A stretch of DNA of 39,004 nt. Source: a virus. This document shows positions 7,105 through 14,875 of the stretch, piece by piece (positions within the stretch are counted from its first letter, which is position 1; each line of letters begins with the position of its first letter). The stretch spans positions 1 to 39,004 of IMG/VR virus record IMGVR_UViG_3300010885_041378; one strand, written 5' to 3'. The notes under the pieces were generated by a model. The model was not told where the DNA came from and ran no database searches. It saw only the letters and a program-made list of their open reading frames with translations. A program made the translations under genes and the position numbers.

Positions 7105-7408
7105 TGAATGATAACATTATATATAATATAATACTTATTATAGCTTCGATTAGTTCATACCATCTATAAACTTTGCCTCTAATTAAAGGATATATGAAAT
7201 ACTTTATTAATCCCATAATAGATAATATCATGTAAATCCATTTGCCAGTAAATAAACCAAATACTAACCAAACTGGATATAATAGCTTTAACAGATAAAA
7301 TATCCAAGAATATTTGACTATTTTATCGTTGATTTTTTTATAAAGTAATTCATTTTTAGATATATGGTAATATTTCATCCATATAAATAATAGTCCTAAA
7401 TATCTCAT
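7097..7408 (-). CDS. Small integral membrane protein, 103 residues
   Basis: Three to four hydrophobic segments: a weak N-terminal one, then about residues 36-55, 57-78 and 88-103, separated by short basic loops. Family not recognised. The start codon overlaps the upstream stop in an ATGA arrangement and its end overlaps the next gene by 8 bases, so the three genes are probably co-translated. It could act on the host envelope (for example superinfection exclusion), but nothing in the sequence proves that. Confidence 0.6.
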   Translation of the reverse strand: MRYLGLLFIWMKYYHISKNELLYKKINDKIVKYSWIFYLLKLLYPVWLVFGLFTGKWIYMILSIMGLIKYFIYPLIRGKVYRWYELIEAIISIILYIMLSFNV

Positions 7409-7695
7409 AGTATAACTATTTCTTCTAATTTTATTAGATTATTTAATTCAAAAGAAAGTAATCTATAACTTTCCTTTATAAGCTCGAAAAGATTATCATT
7501 TATCATAACCTCTATTGACTCACCCACAGGTCGGTCATATTCATAAGGAACTTCCTTATCATTTTTTCTTTGCTCATATATAGAAGTTATATATTTATTA
7601 CGGTCTTCTTCGGTAAGGTGTAGCGAGCATCCATCAGGACGAATGCCCCAACCTCTTTCGGACTCCTCCCAATATTGTAAATACACTTTTTTCAT
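7405..7695 (-). CDS. Conserved-type hypothetical protein, 96 residues
   Basis: I take the ATG at 7695 (MKKVYLQYWEESERGWG) rather than the upstream TTG in the same frame. The N-terminal WEESERGWGIRPDGCSLHLT segment followed by EEDRNKYITSIYEQR looks like a compact conserved domain of the kind shared by phages and bacteria, but I cannot name it. Helical C-terminus. A TATCTTTA sequence directly upstream resembles a Bacteroidota -7 element but lacks a TTTG at the right distance. Confidence 0.6.
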   Translation of the reverse strand: MKKVYLQYWEESERGWGIRPDGCSLHLTEEDRNKYITSIYEQRKNDKEVPYEYDRPVGESIEVMINDNLFELIKESYRLLSFELNNLIKLEEIVIL

Positions 7696-7722
7696 AAAGT
7701 AAAGATACAATTTTTTTGTGAA

Positions 7723-7974
7723 TTAAAAAAATAAATTTGATTGCTTTTCAAATCTATTAATAACTAATTTACCAAAATCATTTTCGGTTTCTACTTTGTC
7801 GGAAAATATGCTATAAGGGCGGACATATATGCTTCCAAAATTAATTGATTTGTAAACTACTAATTTTTCACCTGTTTCGGTATGTGTTGCCATACTTACT
7901 ATTTCATAAGTTCCACCTTTATAGTGTGTGTATATTTCTCCAGGTAATGGTAATTTGTTGTTGATTATGTTCAT
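7723..7974 (-). CDS. DUF1653-like protein, 83 residues
   Basis: Residues 10-57 follow the DUF1653 pattern: PGEIYTHYKGGTYEIVSMAT, then H-x-E-T-G-E-x-L-V-V-Y, then a YVRPYSIFSDKV segment. This is a small SH3-like beta domain of unknown biochemical role found in many bacteria and phages. First gene of the leftward accessory cluster, 27 bases ahead of the next start; directly upstream is the terminator that closes the gp55 gene. Confidence 0.75.
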   Translation of the reverse strand: MNIINNKLPLPGEIYTHYKGGTYEIVSMATHTETGEKLVVYKSINFGSIYVRPYSIFSDKVETENDFGKLVINRFEKQSNLFF

Positions 7975-7977
7975 AAA

Positions 7978-8011
7978 AAAAATTGATTATAATATTTTAT
8001 AATCAATTTTT
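7978..8011 (-). terminator. Terminator after the gp55-like gene
   Basis: Perfect 15-bp AT-rich stem (7978-7992 with 7997-8011, core ATTGATTATAA) with a TATT loop, between the gp55 stop and the next start. Its low G+C makes it a weaker terminator than others here. Confidence 0.6.
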
Positions 8012-8030
8012 AATAAGTTTTATTTATTTG

Positions 8031-8402
8031 TTAAATAGAGTGTAATCCTTGTCCTTGATTAGAACCTTCTAATGATATAAGTTTTATCTTATGTTCGGCA
8101 TCACCTTTTTTCTTATAAAGTTGATTGAATCCTTTTGCTAATCCTCTCTTAAAAATTTCAGTGAAGTATGCAAAAGCATTTCCATCAGATTTTTCTTCAT
8201 TAAAGTTATACCAGTTATCAAACATATCTAATAAACCAGATTGATAGCAATCCATTTTATCATCAGTAGACCAGTATCTCATTTTTTTAATTGTTTTCTT
8301 CGCTAATAATTCTAGCATCAATTTGGCATTTTTTGTTAATTTACCCTGTGCTTTACTTACTACGATTTCTACATAAAGGTCTTTGTTGTGGAGATAATTC
8401 AT
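8031..8402 (-). CDS. 55: Late-transcription sigma factor, gp55-like
   Basis: 123 residues; T4 gp55 is 185. The pattern fits the gp55 family: N-terminal YLHNKDLYVEIV (T4 YVNNKELLQAII), a basic helix with a conserved acidic/Cys turn (KMDCYQSGLLDMFDNWYNFNEEKSDGNAFAYFTEIFKRGLAKGFNQLYKKK) matching the T4 stretch ending in [29 protein letters not shown]. gp55 replaces the host sigma factor and recognises a short -10-like late promoter; the recurrent TAATATATA motif in this window is the natural candidate target. The C-terminus is shorter than in T4, so the sliding-clamp-binding tail may be missing or diverged. Flanked by terminators on both sides. Confidence 0.75.
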   Translation of the reverse strand: MNYLHNKDLYVEIVVSKAQGKLTKNAKLMLELLAKKTIKKMRYWSTDDKMDCYQSGLLDMFDNWYNFNEEKSDGNAFAYFTEIFKRGLAKGFNQLYKKKGDAEHKIKLISLEGSNQGQGLHSI

Positions 8403-8461
8403 TAATTAAAATTATTTTTGGATTATATAGAAATATTTCTATATTGTTTATTGGAAAAAAT

Positions 8462-8492
8462 AAAAAAGCCAATTTATTAAATTAGCTTTTTT
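8462..8492 (-). terminator. Terminator overlapping the end of the cupin-like gene
   Basis: 14-bp stem (8462-8475 with 8479-8492) with one mismatch, an ATT loop and flanking A and T tracts. It contains the stop codon at 8477-8479 of the leftward gene and ends that unit before gp55. Confidence 0.7.
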
Positions 8493-8755
8493 ACTTTTAG
8501 TGTTAAATCACCGTCCCCTTTAATGACTCGGTGCCATGTTTCTTTTTCTATGAAAATTATTTTATCAAAACTTATTGGAAGTTCATTATCTTTTTGAAAC
8601 ATCCAATTAGTTTGGTGTACACATTCTACGATTCTATCTTCTTGATCTCTGTGCCAGACAAATTCTTCTTCGTCAGTCGTAGAATCAAAAGTCCTAATAT
8701 TATAACCATCTTTTATTTTTTCGTTAAAAGGAAATTTATAATTATTCTCCGTCAT
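8477..8755 (-). CDS. Cupin-like small protein, 92 residues
   Basis: Start taken at ATG 8755 (MTENNYKFPFNEKIKDGYN); the longer reading to 8797 adds a Lys/Thr repeat that is only the other frame of the neighbour's acidic tail. The FVWHRDQEDRIVECVHQTNW segment and the later IFIEKETWHRVIKGDGDLTL segment are spaced like the two motifs of a small cupin beta-barrel, with two His residues that could bind metal. It overlaps the end of the upstream gene by 14 bases, which suggests translational coupling. Function unknown; a virion-associated or modifying role are both possible. Confidence 0.65.
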   Translation of the reverse strand: MTENNYKFPFNEKIKDGYNIRTFDSTTDEEEFVWHRDQEDRIVECVHQTNWMFQKDNELPISFDKIIFIEKETWHRVIKGDGDLTLKVKKLI

Positions 8756-9221
8756 AGTTTTCTTCGTCTTCTTCGTCTTCTTCGTCTTCATTTTCACCTT
8801 CTTCCTCAGAAAATGATGAAAAATTCTCAGGTTCTTCTTCCATATCTATACCCATATCGTTATACATATCTTGTTCCATATCCATAGTGTGTTCCATGTC
8901 TGAATCATGATCATATTCACCTTCTTCGGCATTGTTCATTAAAAAATTATATACTTGTTCAATATCAGTCTTTGCAACAGAAATATGATCGGTAGCCCAG
9001 TCATGACCGCTTTCTATAATTTCATCTACTTCTGTTTCATCTAAAGTTAATAGCTCTTCGATTAATCTTTGAATAGTCTTTAAATTTTCAAAGAACATAT
9101 AATTTGAAGTATTATCTCTATCCATATCATGTTCAATATCCATATGTTCCATGCCCATACTATGCATGTCCATATTGCCCATATCTTCGTTAAACTGTTG
9201 GAATTTTTTTAATTTATTCAT
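8742..9221 (-). CDS. Acidic protein with capsid-targeting-like N-terminus, 159 residues
   Basis: N-terminus MNKLKKFQQFNEDM is a divergent copy of the MKYIKLFExF leader shared by several genes here, with F-N-E as a possible cleavage site. Next comes a Met/His/Asp-rich segment, a compact helical domain (residues 40-95, from NYMFFENLKTIQRLIEELL to IEQVYNFLMNN), a second Met/Asp-rich stretch and a Glu/Asp tail of EDEEDEEDEE type. The helical domain looks like one I associate with T4-like phage structural clusters, but I cannot name it. Probably packaged in or attached to the head (inference). Confidence 0.65.
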   Translation of the reverse strand: MNKLKKFQQFNEDMGNMDMHSMGMEHMDIEHDMDRDNTSNYMFFENLKTIQRLIEELLTLDETEVDEIIESGHDWATDHISVAKTDIEQVYNFLMNNAEEGEYDHDSDMEHTMDMEQDMYNDMGIDMEEEPENFSSFSEEEGENEDEEDEEDEENYDGE

Positions 9222-9239
9222 TTTATAAAATTATTTTTA

Positions 9240-9740
9240 TTATATATTATTTTTCAATTTTGAAAAGGATCCAAAATACGACTTTATTAACTCATTTATA
9301 TTAAAATCACTTTTATATAAAATCATCACTGTTTGTCCCAATTCTAAACTTTGTAAAATACTGTATTCTAAATTTGTAAAATACTTGTAAAGTTGTAGAA
9401 ATATTCTACCTCTTTTATTTAATTTATCTTTAATAAAAATCTCACCAGACATCAATTTAGGCTTCATTATAATAGCATTGGGATTATTTTTATCAATAAA
9501 ATCCTTAAGAATAGAAGATATAGTAGATAATATTTTATATGTATTTTTATTTACTTCCATATATGAACCGTTGTATAATCTATACTCAAAAAACCAAATA
9601 TTGTCTTTGCCATTAAATAATGCTTCATAATCAATATCATCTATACTGAATTTATATATTTTAAAAAATGTATAATCCTTTATTATTTCAAAATTACATC
9701 TTTTTTCATCAAATAATTCAAATAATTTAATATATTTCAT
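9240..9740 (-). CDS. Hypothetical protein with capsid-targeting-like N-terminus, 166 residues
   Basis: Starts MKYIKLFELFDEKR, the shared leader with an L-F-E site after residue 8. The remainder is alpha/beta with many aromatic residues (YTFFKIYKF, IWFFEYRLYNGSY) and no recognised motif. The ATG at 9740 is firm because the shared motif starts exactly there. Preceded by a gene with a related leader (9757-10329) and followed by another (8742-9221), so three adjacent genes carry versions of it. Possible internal head protein. Confidence 0.65.
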   Translation of the reverse strand: MKYIKLFELFDEKRCNFEIIKDYTFFKIYKFSIDDIDYEALFNGKDNIWFFEYRLYNGSYMEVNKNTYKILSTISSILKDFIDKNNPNAIIMKPKLMSGEIFIKDKLNKRGRIFLQLYKYFTNLEYSILQSLELGQTVMILYKSDFNINELIKSYFGSFSKLKNNI

Positions 9741-9756
9741 AAGTTTCTAAAATCTA

Positions 9757-10329
9757 CTACCAAAATCCGGAATATGAGCCGGAATATAAGTTCTTATATC
9801 TGGGTATGCGACACGCCCAGTAGCCTGCAGTCATTTTGTCTTTTTTAGTGCTACATTTATGTCTAGCTACAAATGATTTTCTTGCAGCTGGATTTCCTAT
9901 TTTAGTAGTTAAACCACCCTTTAAATCACCAAAACTTATTTTCTTAATATTGCCAGTTTTTGGATTTCTAACATAAACTTGGTATTTTTTAGGACCTGAA
10001 CTTCTAGTTGGATGGTTTAATTGTGGATGTTTTTTTGCTTTTACCTTTTCATTTATCATTTCTTCTTCAAATGGGAAATCTAAAGCAACTCTTTTGCCTT
10101 CAAATTCTGCAAATTTACCTATATCAGTTGTTTCAAATAATTCCTTATCTAAATCACTTAATCCAATTAAGTTTTTTTCATATAATTCTCTTGCTTCATT
10201 TAATAATGAAAAGAATGCTTCCGAACCTGGTCTAAAGACATTTTCTAAAATAGACATTTTGTTGTCTATGTGATATTGTAAGTTCTCACTTACAACCTCA
10301 AATGAGTTGAAATTTTTTAAGTGTATCAT
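9757..10329 (-). CDS. Probable internal or virion protein with basic C-terminal domain, 190 residues
   Basis: N-terminus MIHLKNFNSFEVVSENL is a diverged form of the shared leader, with possible V-S-E and I-L-E cleavage sites in the first 30 residues. The C-terminal part (about 110-178) has the layout KKYQVYVRNPKTGNIKKISFG, then NPAARKSFVARHKC, then AGYWACRIPRY. I recall this as a conserved domain of T4-like marine phages with a Cys pair, but know no proven function. Strong positive charge suits DNA contact. Preceded by an ATATATATC-type motif and the hairpin terminator of the upstream gene. Confidence 0.7.
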   Translation of the reverse strand: MIHLKNFNSFEVVSENLQYHIDNKMSILENVFRPGSEAFFSLLNEARELYEKNLIGLSDLDKELFETTDIGKFAEFEGKRVALDFPFEEEMINEKVKAKKHPQLNHPTRSSGPKKYQVYVRNPKTGNIKKISFGDLKGGLTTKIGNPAARKSFVARHKCSTKKDKMTAGYWACRIPRYKNLYSGSYSGFW

Positions 10330-10332
10330 AAT

Positions 10333-10342
10333 GATATATATT
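10333..10342 (-). promoter_or_regulatory. Late promoter-like motif upstream of 9757-10329
   Basis: The leftward strand reads AATATATATC four bases before the ATG. Very close for a promoter; it may give a nearly leaderless transcript or be composition only. Confidence 0.25.
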
Positions 10343-10343
10343 T

Positions 10344-10380
10344 AAATTAAAAAACCACCTTTTTGGTGGTTTTTTAATTT
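10344..10380 (-). terminator. Terminator after the 426-residue gene
   Basis: Perfect 16-bp stem (10344-10359 with 10365-10380, core AACCACC/GGTGGTT) with a five-T loop and T-rich flank, 28 bases past the stop codon at 10408. Confidence 0.8.
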
Positions 10381-10407
10381 ATAAATAGCAGTCCTATTCC
10401 GCTAACG

Positions 10408-11688
10408 TTATAGTTTTACTCTTTCTTTGTATTGTAATTCTTTAACTGCTTGTAATTCATCATTTAATACTTGTTTTCTAGAATTAAGATTTTCCATAGC
10501 TGTTGAAAGAACTTCTGATTCACCAATATATTTAATTGATGCTTCTAATTTAGTGATATTGAAATTTAAATCTTCTAATTTAATAGAAATTTCTCTTTCT
10601 TTATCTTCTAATTTTCTCTTAACTATCATTTCCTTGTCTAATTTATTTTCATAGAAGAAAGTTAAATCATAATTAAGTTCATTTCTAACCTCATTTACTA
10701 ATTCAATAGCAGATTCATATTTGAAAAATGAATTACCATATCTTTCGTCACATCTATATAAATAGGTAGCATTTTTGTAATTGAATGCGAAACATTCTAA
10801 ATAAGGATTGATTAAGTTATTAACTCTTTTAACAACGTCTAATTCAACAAATTTATTGGTATTATTCATTGTTTCCATTAAAATTGGATAAAAGTTTTTA
10901 TTTACGATTGGGATAATTGGAGATGAGAATAAAGATTCTAATGTGGTTTCCTTCATTTCATCATCATTGATGTATATTACGCCTTTTTTAGCAACTGATA
11001 AACCTATTGTTAAATTTTCAGATATTCTAAAATTAATTCTATCTTCAGAAACGTTAGCGTAATTCATAGCAGTTTGTAAGTTTCTCAAAACCTTTAATTT
11101 TTCATTATCAGTAACGTGAGTTTCTAATAAAGTTTTTTCAATATTATTTTCAGAAAGTAAGAACCATGAATCTTTAACCATACAAATATAACCTTCTTCA
11201 ACTCTATCAACAATAGTATAAACTGATTCAGATTTACCACCTGATAAAAGATTAGTTCTTTGTTCTGGTGATTTTGTTAAATTATGAACAAACAACTTAA
11301 TTTCTGGAACCCAATCATAGATAGCTAATTCATTAAGAACTTTGGACATTCTATCTTGGTCTGAATCAAGATTAATCGTTTGTAGAACAACATTAATAGG
11401 TTGTCTATACATTTCGCCTTGGTTTTTTGAGTTTAACACATTATATAAGTTTTTCAATTCATATAATAATTGATATTGACTCATATCATTGTTTAATGTT
11501 TCCAACATTTGTTTAACATCGGAATCATAAGTATATGTTTTAAGCTTCTCATTTAGAGATAATATAATTTGCTTCTCAGATGCCACATTACAAGCGTTTA
11601 AATGGCTTTCTACGATATTAAAAATGTCATTTTGTTCATAAGACAAGTTTTTCTTAAAGTTAAAAAGCTCTAATTTGAGATCCTTCAT
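10408..11688 (-). CDS. Hypothetical protein, 426 residues, coiled-coil C-terminus
   Basis: Large leftward gene with a motif-bearing upstream region (TAATATATATAC ending 23 bases before the ATG). Family not recognised. Residues 1-120 are helical, residues 120-330 look alpha/beta, and residues 345-426 are a strongly charged coiled coil (for example KLEDKEREISIKLEDLNF). No signal peptide, membrane segment or nucleotide-binding motif. Its setting near gp15 and several probable virion proteins suggests a structural or assembly role, but that is only context. Confidence 0.65.
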   Translation of the reverse strand: MKDLKLELFNFKKNLSYEQNDIFNIVESHLNACNVASEKQIILSLNEKLKTYTYDSDVKQMLETLNNDMSQYQLLYELKNLYNVLNSKNQGEMYRQPINVVLQTINLDSDQDRMSKVLNELAIYDWVPEIKLFVHNLTKSPEQRTNLLSGGKSESVYTIVDRVEEGYICMVKDSWFLLSENNIEKTLLETHVTDNEKLKVLRNLQTAMNYANVSEDRINFRISENLTIGLSVAKKGVIYINDDEMKETTLESLFSSPIIPIVNKNFYPILMETMNNTNKFVELDVVKRVNNLINPYLECFAFNYKNATYLYRCDERYGNSFFKYESAIELVNEVRNELNYDLTFFYENKLDKEMIVKRKLEDKEREISIKLEDLNFNITKLEASIKYIGESEVLSTAMENLNSRKQVLNDELQAVKELQYKERVKL

Positions 11689-11710
11689 AATTAAAATTAA
11701 TTTTTGTTTA

Positions 11711-11720
11711 GTATATATAT
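11711..11720 (-). promoter_or_regulatory. Late promoter-like motif upstream of 10408-11688
   Basis: The leftward strand reads ATATATATAC within TAATATATATACTA, 23 bases before the ATG at 11688. Same class as other late-type motifs. Confidence 0.45.
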
Positions 11721-11739
11721 TACTATTGAAAAGTGCATT

Positions 11740-12511
11740 TTATTCACTTTTCATATTTCTTTTGATATCCCTATTCACCTTACTACATAAAGGTTGTAAA
11801 TTATTATGGTTGTTTAAATTTATTATTTCATCATTATCTGTGCATCCAAATAAAGGAGTTATATGATCAATATCCCAGCCATAATTTAACTCACCATTAT
11901 ATTTCCCGTAGTTTTCCCAAGACATCCATGATTCAAATTTGGATTCTAAATATATTTTAAAATCTATATAGGAACATTCTAAAATTTGTTCTGTTTTGGA
12001 ACTTTTTAGTATATTACTATTTTTTAATCCATTTTTAATTAAATTTCTAATATTTTCTGTTAATTTAAAAAGAGGATCAATTTTTCTCTTGTTTCTTTTA
12101 TATTCTTTCACCTTATTCTTAATCAATTCTTTATTATCTTGGTAATATTTTTTTCTTTTTTCTAAAATAGATTCTTTATTATTAATTTGGTAATTTTTTA
12201 TTTTTTCAATACTATTTACATAATAATTTTTATTATAATCAGGATTATTTTCTTCCCATTTTCTTTTATATTCGGGGTTGTTTTCTCGCCATTTTTTATT
12301 TTTCAAATCATATTTATCTTTATTATTTTCTCGCCATTTTTTTATCTTGTTCTCTCTTTTTAATTTTATTGCTATTATATATTCTTTGGTATTCTACTTT
12401 TTCTGTTCTTTTATTTAAATAATTTTCCTTACAACAAGATTTGCAAACAGAAAATTTAGAATAAAATTCTATAGTCTCCAATAATTTTTCACATTTAGTA
12501 CACTTCTTCAT
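11740..12511 (-). pseudogene. HNH homing endonuclease disrupted by a frameshift
   Basis: Two overlapping frames together make one typical phage HNH endonuclease. The first (12511 to 12323) encodes a zinc-finger start, MKKCTKCEKLLETIEFYS with CKSC. The second carries the usual Lys/Asn/Glu-rich repeat region (WRENNPEYKRKW, YYQDNKELIKNK) and ends with the HNH core: WDIDHITPL, then LNNHNNLQPLC and N-x-x-I-K. The Lys-rich reading continues from one frame to the other across 12351-12360, a TCTCTCTTTT run where a gain of one base or loss of two would explain the break. As it stands the second part has only a TTG start. Inserted between the 426-residue gene and gp15. Probably inactive unless ribosomes slip at the run or the shift is a sequencing error. 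Confidence 0.75.
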
Positions 12512-12573
12512 ATACTATATATTAAGAAGTTTAATCCTAAAACCCTATTTTTGTTAGTTTTTTATAACCAATT

Positions 12574-13395
12574 TTATATTGTATCTGGGTTTGTGCTATC
12601 GATGTTACCACTATTAGCTTGATTCCCCGCAGATTTATCTATACTGGAATACCATTTTGTTCTTTTTGGTATAATAATATTTTGCTCGTCAACTGAAAAT
12701 GAATCATAATCACTTGAATTAGACCAAGTATTTGGACCATCTATTCCTCTAATACCTTTTTTAGCTGGACGTCTATAACCTGGATAAAAAGTATAAACAT
12801 CAAATGTAGTTGTTAATTTAATTTCGTTTTTAGAAGATAAACTTTTTTCACGGGTATTTTCAAATTGATTTGATTCTGGTAATTGCATAACAGCATTTAT
12901 ATTAAACTGATTATACTCGAACATCATATACCTATAAATACCAATTGTATCCATTAATGCTTCTGCACATTTAAAATAATCATTTTCGGAATTTAAAAAT
13001 ATAGACAATTCATATTTTACAGATATAGGATAAGGTCTTACTCTAGCAGCTATATTTTTAACTTCATCAGTATCTTCAAATTTAACTCTCATCCATACAT
13101 TAGGATTATCCATTTGATCTGTTAATATATCAAATCCAGTCATAGTTAATACTCCTCTTGGTATTTGATCAGTATTTAATTCGGTTTTTCTATTATCAGA
13201 AACAACGTCATCTACAAATGTATCAATAATGAATTTTTCATCACCTGTTAAAGAATAATAAAATGGAACAACAACTTGTCTTGTACCTGATGTAAATTCA
13301 TAATTCCAATAAACTTCATTTTCTAATGTGTCTAATACAGCAATTGTTAAATTTCTTAAAAATATATCATCATAATTTTTTCTATCGCCTATCAT
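12574..13395 (-). CDS. 15: Tail terminator / sheath stabiliser, gp15-like
   Basis: 273 residues, the same size as T4 gp15 (272). The best-matching stretch is RPYPISVKYELSIFLNSENDYFKCAEAL, corresponding to the T4 segment SPIKMIYELSIFTRYEDDMFQIVEQI, followed by matching order of KNEIKLTTTFDVYTFYPGY with T4 IEWSLTFEVNGWMYPP. The N-terminal region with a strand-rich TRQVVVPFYYSL matches T4 DKFIRVPITYAS. In T4 a hexamer of gp15 caps the finished tail and forms the joint with the head. The Ser/Asn-rich C-terminus is diverged. A TAATATATAC-type motif lies upstream and gp44 is divergent. Confidence 0.78.
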   Translation of the reverse strand: MIGDRKNYDDIFLRNLTIAVLDTLENEVYWNYEFTSGTRQVVVPFYYSLTGDEKFIIDTFVDDVVSDNRKTELNTDQIPRGVLTMTGFDILTDQMDNPNVWMRVKFEDTDEVKNIAARVRPYPISVKYELSIFLNSENDYFKCAEALMDTIGIYRYMMFEYNQFNINAVMQLPESNQFENTREKSLSSKNEIKLTTTFDVYTFYPGYRRPAKKGIRGIDGPNTWSNSSDYDSFSVDEQNIIIPKRTKWYSSIDKSAGNQANSGNIDSTNPDTI

Positions 13396-13413
13396 TTTTA
13401 TTTATAATTTTAT

Positions 13414-13423
13414 GTATATATTA
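13414..13423 (-). promoter_or_regulatory. Late promoter-like motif upstream of gp15
   Basis: The leftward strand reads TAATATATAC, 18 bases before the gp15 ATG. Confidence 0.45.
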
Positions 13424-13472
13424 TAATAATTTTTTCTCTTTAAACTTTCATATTTCTTAAGATACAAAATAT

Positions 13473-14450
13473 ATGAAACAACTATTATTAGCAGATAAAT
13501 ACAGACCAAAGACAATGGAGGATATTATACTTCTTCCTAGAATTCAAAAATTTTTTGAAAATGGGTTAAACGACAATGTTATTTTATATGGACATTTTGG
13601 AACAGGAAAAACTTCTTTAGCAAGAATATTAATTGGTAGATATACTAAAGACGCACCAAAATTAGAATTAAATTCTTCGTATTATACATCTATTGACGAC
13701 TTAAGAACTAAAATTGATGATTTTTGTTCAAAGGTATATATGGGATTAGATATGTCGGTAGATATTAAATCTGATTCAATGAAATATGTGTTTTTAGATG
13801 AATTTGAAAGAACATCAAAACAATACCAAGATGCATTAAAAGCATATATTGAGGACTATTCTACTAAAAATGTTAGATTTATTTTAGTAACTAATCATAT
13901 TGATAAGGTATCAAAAGGTATAACATCTAGATTATCTTCTATTAATTTTGATTGTCAAGATGCCGGAGAAGAAAAATTCTTAAAAACTCTCTTTTATAAA
14001 AGAATACAAGAAGTTATTGCACCAGCAGAAGGATTTGAAATCAGTAAAGAAGATTTAGCTAAAATAATAAATAAGAACTTTCCAGATTTTAGACAAACTC
14101 TAATTGCATTAGATCATTTCAGAAGAAATGGTGAAATATCTGCTTCATCTAATATAGATATTAAAAAAAGAGATGAACTATTTAAAATAGCATTAGGTGA
14201 ACAGAAAACATTTGATGAAATATACCATCATATAATGGATAATTTTGGAGCTGATAAAGTAGATGAAATGATTTCCTTATTAGGAAGACCGTTTGTTGAT
14301 TATGTTATAGCAAATCAGCCAAAACATACAGAAAAACTTTTCAAAGTATGTAATGTAGTAACAGATCACACTCGATTATTAGAAACAAATACTGACCCAA
14401 TTATGTTAGGTATAACTGTCTTATCCAGAATAAGAGAAGTTTTTATTTAA
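13473..14450 (+). CDS. 44: Sliding-clamp loader large subunit, gp44-like AAA+ ATPase
   Basis: 325 residues; T4 gp44 is 319. Clear AAA+ clamp-loader motifs: N-terminal LADKYRPKTMEDIILLP, Walker A GHFGTGKT (40-47), Walker B VFLDE (106-110), sensor 1 LVTN (138-141) and an arginine-finger SR (152-153) in the position of the RFC-type SRC box. gp44 with gp62 loads the gp45 clamp, which drives the replisome and also supports late transcription with gp55. No gp62 or gp45 gene is visible in this window. The small gap to gp25 (10 bases) contains a late-type motif overlapping this gene's stop. Confidence 0.9.
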   Translation: MKQLLLADKYRPKTMEDIILLPRIQKFFENGLNDNVILYGHFGTGKTSLARILIGRYTKDAPKLELNSSYYTSIDDLRTKIDDFCSKVYMGLDMSVDIKSDSMKYVFLDEFERTSKQYQDALKAYIEDYSTKNVRFILVTNHIDKVSKGITSRLSSINFDCQDAGEEKFLKTLFYKRIQEVIAPAEGFEISKEDLAKIINKNFPDFRQTLIALDHFRRNGEISASSNIDIKKRDELFKIALGEQKTFDEIYHHIMDNFGADKVDEMISLLGRPFVDYVIANQPKHTEKLFKVCNVVTDHTRLLETNTDPIMLGITVLSRIREVFI

Positions 14451-14456
14451 TATATA
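14448..14456 (+). promoter_or_regulatory. Late promoter-like motif between gp44 and gp25
   Basis: TAATATATA begins at the gp44 stop codon and ends 4 bases before the gp25 start codon. Its placement would let a late structural gene be expressed separately from the replication gene in front of it (inference). Confidence 0.4.
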
Positions 14457-14460
14457 ATTT

Positions 14461-14844
14461 ATGTTTAATTATACCGATTTTTATATAATAGATAAAACAG
14501 ATCCTTCATTTACCGCTAATCAAGTTATCGAAGATGACATCATTAGAGTTATTTTACAAAAATATAAAATGATTTTATTTACAAATAAAGGTGATTTATT
14601 TGGTAATCCAAATTTTGGTGGTGATTTAGAATTACTATTAAATGAAACATCGGTTTCAAATCAATATGTAGAAACACAATTAATTAATCAAATAATGGTG
14701 TATATACCTGAATTAAATAATATGAATTATTCATTAAAGGTAGCTTTCACTAAAGACCCAAATAATTTTTATGATATAATGTATATTTATTTCCAAATAG
14801 CCGATTATGAAGTATATGCTCAATTTGGAAAATCCATTACTTAA
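14461..14844 (+). CDS. 25: Baseplate wedge protein, gp25-like
   Basis: 127 residues; T4 gp25 is 132. The family core is present: a strand with IRVILQKYKMILFTNKGDLFGNPNFGG and L-x-x-LL, then helix residues ending in QIMVYIPELNN and a strand YDIMYIYFQI near the C-terminus. gp25 joins gp6 and gp53 in the wedge and starts sheath polymerisation, so it partners the gp18-like sheath at 30649-34608. The stop codon lies in the loop of the terminator. Confidence 0.83.
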   Translation: MFNYTDFYIIDKTDPSFTANQVIEDDIIRVILQKYKMILFTNKGDLFGNPNFGGDLELLLNETSVSNQYVETQLINQIMVYIPELNNMNYSLKVAFTKDPNNFYDIMYIYFQIADYEVYAQFGKSIT

Positions 14845-14861
14845 AGTAATGGATTTTTTTA
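14829..14861 (+). terminator. Terminator overlapping the gp25 stop
   Basis: Perfect 13-bp stem (14829-14841 with 14845-14857, core ATCCATTACT) whose TAA loop is the gp25 stop codon, followed by a T tract. Confidence 0.75.
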
Positions 14862-14862
14862 T

Positions 14863-14871
14863 TAATATATA
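14863..14871 (+). promoter_or_regulatory. Late promoter-like motif upstream of nicotinamidase-like gene
   Basis: TAATATATA immediately after the gp25 terminator, 4 bases before the next ATG. Confidence 0.4.
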
Positions 14872-14875
14872 GATA

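Noticed and set aside
7696-7710. TATCTTTA before the gene at 7405-7695 as a host-type promoter
   Set aside because: The last base of the -7 element differs and no TTTG lies 19 bases upstream, so I did not call it, unlike 18683-18713.
8531-8887. Rightward frame of 118 codons opposite the cupin-like and acidic genes
   Set aside because: Hydrophobic antisense translation of two supported genes; no own start context.
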